A stretch of DNA of 21,693 bases, taken from NCBI GenBank assembly GCA_934725735.1, contig CAKVCP010000027.1:1-21693 (forward strand). The letters run 5' to 3'. A program made the position numbers and the translations under genes. The notes beneath the pieces were generated by a model. That model did not search any database and was not told where the DNA came from. It saw only the letters and a program-made list of their open reading frames with translations. Positions 8,039 through 13,698 of the stretch are shown piece after piece (positions within the stretch are counted from its first letter, which is position 1; each line of letters starts with the position of its first letter). This DNA is from an uncultured Thermoguttaceae bacterium. Its GTDB lineage: Bacteria; Planctomycetota; Planctomycetia; Pirellulales; Thermoguttaceae.

Positions 8039-8830
8039 TCATTCCTTTTTCTCTTCCCCATAGCGGAAGTAAACGCGCCGCGTTCGAGACCTATCCTGTC
8101 CCGTCTCCACGTAACGAAGCCAATCCTCCTGCAACTCCCCGAGGGAGCCGTAACCGTAAAACGCCCGCAGCGCCTCCCCCACTCCTTGCGAGTCGTTCGT
8201 CAAATACTTCACAAACTCCGAAAACCAGCGCGACCCGCCGCGACCGATCAGAAAGTCGACGACGCTAAACCCTTCCGTATACAGGAGGAGCCCTTTGTCG
8301 TACTCTCCCCTACCATACAAGCTCGCCAAGGGGAGAAATTCCCCCGACGCGTAGCGCCGCCAGACGATCTCGCGCAGATTCGCGCGGTTCGCGTACTCCG
8401 ACGACTGCGCGAGCCCTTCGTTCAGGAAAAGGTCGAAACTACCCCCGATCAGGTAAAAGAAGAACGCGTGCGTCATCTCATGATCTAGAACTCCCCCGCG
8501 CGATTCTTCCAACGAACGATACGAGACGACCTCCAGGACGTTCGGGGCGCGGTAGAGGGTGTACCCCGCGATCGAGCCCCCTTCGCGCGGTTCGATCTTC
8601 ACGGGGAAGACGCGCCATCGCTCCGGTCTGCCGTATAGCGCTGCGAGTCGTTCGACGATCGCGTCGCACTCGCGCTCGATCGCTTCGCGGTTCGCCCCCG
8701 ACGCGGCGACGTACTTGGAGCGATATTCCCCTTGGGGCGTCGCGGCGCGAGTTGGAGACGCGGCGGCGAGCGCGAGGACGAGCGCGACGAAGATGGCGGC
8801 GCGTCGGCAAAGCCTTTTCTTTTTCTTCAT
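8039..8830 (-). CDS. Exported gluzincin-type zinc metallopeptidase
   Basis: The 263-residue protein has a clear signal peptide (MKKKKRLCRRAAIFVALVLA, then LAAASPTRA, cleavage near residue 29). The zinc site is HEMTH (117-121), with NEGLAQ (137-142) about 17 residues later supplying the third ligand E138. This HExxH...NExxA arrangement is that of gluzincins such as the peptidase MA group, so it is predicted to cut peptide bonds outside the cytoplasm. The remaining helical part (KGLLLYTEGFSVVDFLIGRGG, FVKYLTNDSQGVGEALRAFYG) matches the C-terminal half of such minimal peptidases. The ATG follows AGAAAGGAG. It is the first gene of the minus operon and diverges from the capsid operon. Its substrate is unknown; cell-wall-linked protein or virion maturation are both speculative. 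Confidence 0.75.
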   Translation of the reverse strand: MKKKKRLCRRAAIFVALVLALAAASPTRAATPQGEYRSKYVAASGANREAIERECDAIVERLAALYGRPERWRVFPVKIEPREGGSIAGYTLYRAPNVLEVVSYRSLEESRGGVLDHEMTHAFFFYLIGGSFDLFLNEGLAQSSEYANRANLREIVWRRYASGEFLPLASLYGRGEYDKGLLLYTEGFSVVDFLIGRGGSRWFSEFVKYLTNDSQGVGEALRAFYGYGSLGELQEDWLRYVETGQDRSRTRRVYFRYGEEKKE

Positions 8831-8984
8831 GTTTTCTCCTTTCTCCCGCCTAAGGCGCGGCGGGAATCTGCGGGATTATCGCGCGGAATGGAAAAACGAT
8901 GCGCGAATTTTTGTCGCCCCAGGCGTGAAATCGACTTCTGCGAAAAAACGCGCATCAATAGTCGTGAAGCGGCGATAATCCATC

Positions 8985-9011
8985 GCTCTCGACGCGGCGC
9001 GGATCGAGAGC
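8985..9011. promoter_or_regulatory. Perfect inverted repeat in the divergent intergenic region
   Basis: GCTCTCGA (8985-8992) and TCGAGAGC (9004-9011) are exact reverse complements separated by 11 bases. There is no following T run, so a terminator is unlikely. It lies between the divergent peptidase and scaffold genes, 53 bases before the scaffold ATG, where an operator for a dimeric regulator would be expected. A GATAAT at 8974-8979 just upstream could be a -10, but no good -35 is present. Confidence 0.35.
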
Positions 9012-9063
9012 CGCCGAATTCTCCGCGCCGTAACGCTTTAACGCGATAAGAGAAAGGACATAG

Positions 9064-9789
9064 ATGGACGTATACGACGATTACGCGACGCGAGAGGAAC
9101 TGATATCGGCGCTCGAAGGGGCGATCACGCGTCGCGACGACGGGAACGGAGGCGTTGTTTGGCGCTTCGACGCGGCGGCACGCGACGCGATGGCGCGGCG
9201 CTGCGAATCTGCGAGTCAGAGCGCGGCGCAGGAGCGTCGGAGCCGCGAAGAGGCGGAGGCGCAACTTCGCGACGCGCGGCAATCATACGACGCGACGGCG
9301 GCGGAGCTGGCGCGTCTTCGCGAGGAACGCGGCGCGAGCGCGGGGGGCGTCGCGGAGGAATCGCGGCGGCGCTACGCGGAGCAGATCGCGGCGCTCGAAG
9401 CGCAGCTCGCGCCCCTCAAGGAGGAGAACGCGCGGTATAAGGAGCGCGAAACCCGCGCGGCGATCGAAGCGCAGCTCGTCGACGCGGCGCGGAAGATGGA
9501 CTGCTGCGAAACCGCGCTGCGCGACGTGCGACGCCTCGCCGACGCGATGCGACTCGACGAATCGGGACGCGCCGTCGACCGCGATTCGCGGAGCGTCGAA
9601 GACGTGTTGCGCGAAGAGATCGCCCTCTCCCCGCACTGGCTCAAGAGATCGCGCGGAGTCGACGCGTCCCCCGGCGTGGACTCGCCGTCGCACGGTTCGC
9701 GGGAGCGTTTCCTCGACGCGATGAAGCGCGGGGACTTCGCGGACGCGCTCCGTTACGCGCCGAAGACTCCCGTCGCGCGTTCTCTCTAA
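9064..9789 (+). CDS. Coiled-coil protein, probable phage head scaffold
   Basis: The 241-residue product is dominated by charged heptad repeats from about residue 50 to 155 (EERRSREEAEAQLRDARQ-type sequence, EQIAALEAQLAPLKEENARY), giving a long alpha-helical rod. A short C-terminal part (about 178-241) includes 'EDVLREEIALSPHWLK' and 'RERFLDAMKRGDFADALRYA'. Scaffolds of tailed phages are coiled-coil proteins of this size, encoded directly before the major capsid gene; they template procapsid assembly and then leave. Position (38 bases before the capsid gene), length and structure agree with that role, but sequence alone cannot exclude another coiled-coil function. The ATG follows AGAAAGGA. Confidence 0.7.
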   Translation: MDVYDDYATREELISALEGAITRRDDGNGGVVWRFDAAARDAMARRCESASQSAAQERRSREEAEAQLRDARQSYDATAAELARLREERGASAGGVAEESRRRYAEQIAALEAQLAPLKEENARYKERETRAAIEAQLVDAARKMDCCETALRDVRRLADAMRLDESGRAVDRDSRSVEDVLREEIALSPHWLKRSRGVDASPGVDSPSHGSRERFLDAMKRGDFADALRYAPKTPVARSL

Positions 9790-9827
9790 GTCGTTTCTAT
9801 AGATAGGTTTAACAGAAAGGAAAAAAC

Positions 9828-10982
9828 ATGAGTGTTTCAACGCTCGATTTGCTCAACGTTCGGATCGATCTTTCGGACGTTCTCTCATGGCGCGCGGCGC
9901 AGTCGCCGCGGTTGATCCAGCTCTTCCCAACGCGCGGGTCGGATCGCGGGAGCGGCTCCCTCTGCGCGACGTCGACGGAGCATAGCTGGCTCGAAGGTCT
10001 CGACGCGCCGAAGACGAAGCGGTACGCGTCGAGTTCGGAGACGGAAGGGGGCGCGACCTTTACGGTGGAAGACGCGACGGGGTGGCGCGTCGGCGATCTC
10101 TTCCACATTCAGGGGGATCACGCGGTGTGGCGCGTCGCCAACGTCGACGCGGGAACGCTCGCCGCGCAGCGCGTTACGCAGGCGTCGGCGGGGTTCGTCG
10201 CGCCCGACGCGGGGGCGCTCGTCTTCGATTCGCGTCCGATCCCGGAAGGCTCCGCGTCGGGAGAAGACTTCTTCATGCAGTCTCACGCGGAGTCGAACTT
10301 CACGCAAATCTTTCGCGGCGACGTCTCCTTGACGGGAACGGCGCAAGCGGTGAGTCAGGCGGGTATGGAGAATACGATCGCGACGCAACTCGAATACGCG
10401 ACGGACGCGCTGATTCGCCGTATCAACGCGGCGCTCGTCTTCGGCGTGAAGTCGCGGCGATCCGGGTCGGCTCCCGGCACGATGGGGGGGCTCTACTACT
10501 TCGGAACGCAAGACGGAGGGGTGGGACGCGCGCTTACCGGCGCCCCGGCGCTCTCCCCCGCGCTTATCAACCGCGCGGCGCAAGACGTCCTCGACGCGGG
10601 GTGCATACCCGACGCGATTATCTGCGGGACGGGGCAGGCGCAGGTGATCTCGACGTTCATGGAATCGCAAGTGCGCGTCGGGGAGCGATCGACCCTCGCG
10701 GGGCGCTTCGTCGACACGTTCGTGACGTCGGCGGGGGGCGCGACGCTGCGCGTCGTCGTCGAACCGTCGATCCCCGACACGGACGCGTGGGTCTGCGACA
10801 CGCGGGGTTTCGCACTCGTTCCCCTCGCCGGACGCGCGCTCCACACCGAGCCCGCGTCGACCCCCGGCGTCGACGGGGCCCGCGCGATCCTCATCGGGGA
10901 ATACACCGCGGAGTTCAAAAACGCGAAACAGGCGCTCTGCCGCCTCTCGGGGCTCAAGGCGTCGACGGAGGTTCTCGGATGA
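9828..10982 (+). CDS. Major capsid protein, DUF5309 / SU10-like (HK97 fold)
   Basis: The 384-residue protein has the length and pattern of the DUF5309/SU10-type major capsid family. Recognisable parts are the N-terminal 'LDLLNVRIDLSDVLSWRAAQSPRLIQLFP', a middle helix with 'MENTIATQLEYATDALIRRINAALVFG' (the spine-like region), 'GTMGGLYYF', 'IICGTGQAQVISTFM', and the end 'ILIGEYTAEFKNAKQALCRLSGLKAS', which matches the family's typical finish. It would form the icosahedral shell around the packaged DNA. AGAAAGGA precedes ATG by about six bases, and the 3' end overlaps the next gene by ATGA, indicating coupled translation. The gene looks complete and not decayed. Confidence 0.88.
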   Translation: MSVSTLDLLNVRIDLSDVLSWRAAQSPRLIQLFPTRGSDRGSGSLCATSTEHSWLEGLDAPKTKRYASSSETEGGATFTVEDATGWRVGDLFHIQGDHAVWRVANVDAGTLAAQRVTQASAGFVAPDAGALVFDSRPIPEGSASGEDFFMQSHAESNFTQIFRGDVSLTGTAQAVSQAGMENTIATQLEYATDALIRRINAALVFGVKSRRSGSAPGTMGGLYYFGTQDGGVGRALTGAPALSPALINRAAQDVLDAGCIPDAIICGTGQAQVISTFMESQVRVGERSTLAGRFVDTFVTSAGGATLRVVVEPSIPDTDAWVCDTRGFALVPLAGRALHTEPASTPGVDGARAILIGEYTAEFKNAKQALCRLSGLKASTEVLG

Positions 10983-11245
10983 CGCGTAAACGCACCGAAT
11001 CGGTCAAGCGCCGCGTGGAGCGCTTCTTCGCGCGGCGCGTCCTCTACGAGGAAGACGGGCTCTTGAAGATCTTCGAGCTCCCGGAGGAGGTTCCCTTCGC
11101 GGAGGCGATCCGCCGCTTCGAGGAGGAGAAAGGGCTCCGCGCCGACCCTGAGCTCGGCGTCTGGCGCCGCGTCGCGCGTCGAAGCGACGCCGCGTCCCCC
11201 GAACCGCGACCCCGCGCGAAAGGAGACGCCGACCATGACGCGTGA
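10979..11245 (+). CDS. Small basic protein between capsid and connector genes
   Basis: This 88-residue frame starts at an ATG that overlaps the capsid stop codon (ATGA, 10979-10982) and ends 11 bases inside the next gene, so it is embedded in a tightly coupled operon. The sequence is strongly basic at the start (MTRKRTESVKRRVERFFARR), has a possible beta-alpha segment (LLKIFELPEEVPFAEAIRRFEEEKG) and ends in a disordered Pro/Arg tail. I do not recognise a family. Its position suggests a minor head, decoration or assembly protein. Initiation probably depends on ribosomes finishing the capsid gene, as no separate strong ribosome binding site is seen. Confidence 0.7.
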   Translation: MTRKRTESVKRRVERFFARRVLYEEDGLLKIFELPEEVPFAEAIRRFEEEKGLRADPELGVWRRVARRSDAASPEPRPRAKGDADHDA

Positions 11246-11687
11246 ATTACCCCCTCCCGTAACGCTCGCCGACGCGGAGTCGTACTTCGCGACGCGTCTT
11301 CGCGCCGACGCATGGCGGGGGGCGACGGTCGAAGAACGCGGTCAGGCGCTCGCGCTCGCCGTCGCGCTCCTCGAGGCAGCGTGCCGTTTCGAGCCCGACG
11401 CGGCGACCTACGACGCGCGGGGGAATCCGACGTGGCGCCCTCGAATCGTCGCCGCCTTCTGCGAAGAGGCGCTCTGGCTCTTGGAACGCACGGAACCGCA
11501 AGCGGCGACTCTCCGCGCCCTCGGCGTGACCCGCGCGACCGTCGGCGAAATCGAAGCGAGCTTCTCGCGCGAGGACGCGCAAGGACTCGTCTGTCCGATG
11601 GCGCGTCAACTCGTCGGACGTCTCGGCTCATTCGAACCGGACTCCGCGCAAGGAGGCGCGTTCAGCTCCACGCCGTTGGCGATATAA
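11235..11687 (+). CDS. DnaT-like / head-completion (connector) protein
   Basis: The 150-residue protein begins 'TLADAESYFATRLRADAWRGATVEERGQALALAVALLEA', matching the small phage family often labelled DnaT-like ssDNA-binding protein (DnaT_2). In phage maps this family lies right after the capsid gene, and it is structurally an adaptor or head-completion protein of the gp6 type. The mostly helical middle (RIVAAFCEEALWLLERTE) agrees with that fold. In the virion it would sit under the portal and join head and tail, yet no portal or tail gene follows here. The ATG has GAAAGGAG about seven bases upstream and overlaps the previous frame by 11 bases. Confidence 0.7.
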   Translation: MTRELPPPVTLADAESYFATRLRADAWRGATVEERGQALALAVALLEAACRFEPDAATYDARGNPTWRPRIVAAFCEEALWLLERTEPQAATLRALGVTRATVGEIEASFSREDAQGLVCPMARQLVGRLGSFEPDSAQGGAFSSTPLAI

Positions 11688-11722
11688 CCAAATTATCGTA
11701 ACTATATGGAATAGGAGGAATT

Positions 11723-11860
11723 ATGACAAGAATAAGAAAAGACGCTACCTATCCGCGTTATTTCCACGTCGTGGTCAAATGCGAGTCGGAAGAAGAGCAG
11801 CGCAAGTTGTACGAACGACTCGTCGCGGAAGGATATACGGCGCGAGTCTGCGTCCTGTAA
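11723..11860 (+). CDS. 45-residue ParB-C-like microprotein
   Basis: A strong AGGAGG at about 11714-11719 precedes ATG at 11723; the frame encodes 45 residues ending TAA. The core 'YFHVVVKCESEEEQRKLYERLVAEGYTARVCVL' is a beta-alpha-beta unit. From memory it resembles the short C-terminal segment of phage ParB-like proteins ('VxVxCxSExEQxxLxxxLxxEGxxCRxLxL'), here freestanding. An AT-rich stretch just upstream (11683-11722) could carry a promoter, with TTGGCG at 11676 as a weak -35, but the -10 is not clear. It sits 31 bases before the ABC-GNAT gene, and the two probably work together. The gene is short, but the site, codon use and sensible fold argue that it is real. Confidence 0.7.
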   Translation: MTRIRKDATYPRYFHVVVKCESEEEQRKLYERLVAEGYTARVCVL

Positions 11861-11891
11861 TCGCGCGCGGAACGAAGGAAGGAGGAATCGC

Positions 11892-13016
11892 ATGGGGGAG
11901 ATCAACGTCCTTTTACGCGCGGGGATTCCGCGAAGCTATCGCGCGGCGCGACTCTTGGGGACGCTCGACGACGGGCGGCTTGAAACGCTCGAAACGCGGA
12001 TCCGCTGCGACGCGCCCCCCGACGCGGCGGAGGAATGGCGCCTCGGGCTGATTCTCGGGCCCTCGGGGGCGGGTAAGACGACGGTCGCGCGTCGCGTTTA
12101 CGGGTCGATCTTCGACGCGCGGCGCGATTGGCGGGATGACGTCGCGGCGATCGACGCGTTCGATTCGGTCGAGTACGAGACGCTCGAACGCGTCCTCTCC
12201 GCCGTCGGGTTCGGGTCGCCGACGCGCCAGCTCCTCCCGTACGCGGCGCTCTCCGGGGGGGAGCGGTTCCGCGTCGATTTGGCGCGCGCGCTTCTTGAGG
12301 CGCAGACGCGCGGAGGAATCGCGGTCGTGGACGAGTTCGCGGGGCTTCTCGACGCGGGCTCGCGGCGCTGCGCGGCGATTGCGACGCGTCGCGCGCTCGA
12401 CCTTGGCGTCTTCGGCGCGGCGCGGCTTGTCGCGATCTCGGGACGCGACGAACTCGCGCAGGAACTCGAGCCCGACTGGGTTCTCGACATGCGCGACGGA
12501 CGCCTCCGCCGAGGGCGTCTTCGGCGCCGACCGCTCGAACTGGGAATTCTCCGCGCTCCCCGCGAACTATGGAACGATTTTAAAGCGCTTCACTATCTGA
12601 GCGGCAGTCTCAACCCTTCGGCGCAATGCTTCGCGGCGCGTCTTCTCGAGACGGGTGAAGACGTCGGTTTCGCGGCGCTCCTTCCGAGCGAAGGAAGACG
12701 CGGACGTCGGCGCGTTCATCGCCTCGCGGTTCGCGCGGATCGTCAGGGTCAGGGGCTCGGAGGGGCGTTCCTCGACGCACTCGGAGAACTCTGCCGCGAC
12801 GAGTTCGGGACGATTCTCGAGATCGTCACGGGGCTCCCCTTCTTCGCGCGTCGGCTGCGCGAGAGCGCGAAGTGGCGGGAGAAGCGCGTCTACCCGTACG
12901 GACGGACGCAGCGTCACAAGGGTCGCGCCGCGCCGGGCTCCTTCGGTCGCGCGATCGCCTCCTTTGAGTTCCTCGGAGACGCGTCCCCTTCTTCTTCGGA
13001 GGGGGACGGAAAATAA
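11892..13016 (+). CDS. ABC-type ATPase fused to a GNAT (Mom-like?) domain
   Basis: The 374-residue protein joins two domains. Residues about 45-205 are a soluble ABC ATPase with Walker A GPSGAGKTT (56-64), signature LSGGE (120-124), Walker B AVVDEF (144-149), and S rather than H at the usual switch position (AISGRDE). Residues about 222-362 are a GNAT fold with 'ALHYLSGSLNPSAQCFAA' (232-249), strand 'EDVGFAALLP', and the acyl-CoA-type loop RLAVRADRQGQGLGGAF (277-293). No membrane segment is present, so it is not a transporter. This fusion is found in phages; the HYLSG part recalls GNAT proteins related to phage Mu Mom, which modify adenines in DNA. A DNA-modifying or DNA-clamping role is inferred. 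A good AAGGAGG precedes ATG. Confidence 0.8.
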   Translation: MGEINVLLRAGIPRSYRAARLLGTLDDGRLETLETRIRCDAPPDAAEEWRLGLILGPSGAGKTTVARRVYGSIFDARRDWRDDVAAIDAFDSVEYETLERVLSAVGFGSPTRQLLPYAALSGGERFRVDLARALLEAQTRGGIAVVDEFAGLLDAGSRRCAAIATRRALDLGVFGAARLVAISGRDELAQELEPDWVLDMRDGRLRRGRLRRRPLELGILRAPRELWNDFKALHYLSGSLNPSAQCFAARLLETGEDVGFAALLPSEGRRGRRRVHRLAVRADRQGQGLGGAFLDALGELCRDEFGTILEIVTGLPFFARRLRESAKWREKRVYPYGRTQRHKGRAAPGSFGRAIASFEFLGDASPSSSEGDGK

Positions 13017-13056
13017 TTCGCAAATTTAACGAAAGAATGAACGAAAGGAAAAAGAA

Positions 13057-13485
13057 ATGGGTTGTAAAAAAGGAACAAACGCAAAGAAAAAAGGTTTCAA
13101 GGGAGGGCGTCGCAAGTTCCTCGGGGTCGCGATTTTGGCGCTGATTCCCTTCTTGGCGGCGCGTTTCGCGTTCGGCGCGGAGCGGGAGACGACGTTGACG
13201 GTCTACACGTTCCGCGCGCCTGGAATCTGTCCGGCGTGCGACGCGGCGCGTCCGATCGTCGCGCGATTGGCGAGGGAATATCCGATCGACTTCGTGTACC
13301 GGGACGATCCGGGCGCGCGGATCCTCTGCGCGGAATCGGAAGTCGACCGCTTCCCGACCTTTATCATGCGTTCGACGCGTCCCGGCGAGTCTCCGCGCGA
13401 GCTCCTGCGCTGGAGCGGAACGCAGGAGCTCGAACGCCGCGTCCGCAGCGCGTTCCGCTTCGCCGCGCTCCCGCCGCGACGCTAA
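13057..13485 (+). CDS. Exported or membrane-anchored thioredoxin-like protein (CPAC)
   Basis: The 142-residue protein has a long basic N-region with RRKFLG (18-23), similar to a twin-arginine motif, followed by a hydrophobic segment (about 22-40) and FAFGAE as a possible cleavage site. The rest is a short thioredoxin fold: strand LTVYTF, active site CPAC (58-61), then FVYRDD and the cis-proline strand RFPTFIM. Such proteins exchange disulfides or reduce partners outside the cytoplasm. About 25 residues of the usual C-terminus are short or diverged. The ATG follows GAAAGGA. It is the last gene before the 13516-13561 terminator, so it appears to be part of the head operon. Whether it is phage or host is unclear. 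Confidence 0.75.
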   Translation: MGCKKGTNAKKKGFKGGRRKFLGVAILALIPFLAARFAFGAERETTLTVYTFRAPGICPACDAARPIVARLAREYPIDFVYRDDPGARILCAESEVDRFPTFIMRSTRPGESPRELLRWSGTQELERRVRSAFRFAALPPRR

Positions 13486-13515
13486 ACCGCCGGTCGCGCC
13501 TCTTCGCGCGGCGTT

Positions 13516-13561
13516 AAGACGACGTTCTTCCCGTCTTCGGGGAGGGCGCCGTCTTTTTTTT
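13516..13561 (+). terminator. Strong rho-independent terminator ending the head operon
   Basis: AAGACG (13516-13521) pairs with CGTCTT, and inside it CGTTCTTCCC pairs with GGGGAGGGCG (including G-U pairs) around a GTCTTC loop. A run of T continues to 13561. It separates the capsid/thioredoxin transcript from the defence operon. Confidence 0.85.
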
Positions 13562-13590
13562 ATCCGCGCGTAAGGAAGACGCGTGGAAAT

Positions 13591-13645
13591 CTTATAAAAA
13601 TCGGCTTTTTGCCTTCTAAAATCGGGGCCTTTCGTCTAAAATTGA
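13591..13645 (+). promoter_or_regulatory. Three AT-rich direct repeats upstream of drmD, candidate operators
   Basis: Three related units lie head to tail: CTTATAAAAATCGGC from 13591, CTTCTAAAATCGGGG from 13613 and GTCTAAAATTGAAGG from 13634. The core is TAAAATCGG and the spacing is 22 and 21 bases, about two helical turns, so all three cores face the same side of the DNA. They lie 54-108 bases before the drmD ATG in otherwise GC-rich DNA. A regulator array overlapping the promoter is likely; TATAAA and TAAAAT within the units could serve as -10 elements, but no matching -35 was convincing. Confidence 0.4.
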
Positions 13646-13698
13646 AGGGCGCGTCGCGCGACGCGAAGAATCAAACGCGAGAGGAAAGGACAAACGCA

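Noticed and set aside
11892..13016. Membrane ABC transporter
   Set aside because: No permease gene or membrane segments are nearby, and the ATPase is fused to a GNAT domain; a soluble role is more likely.
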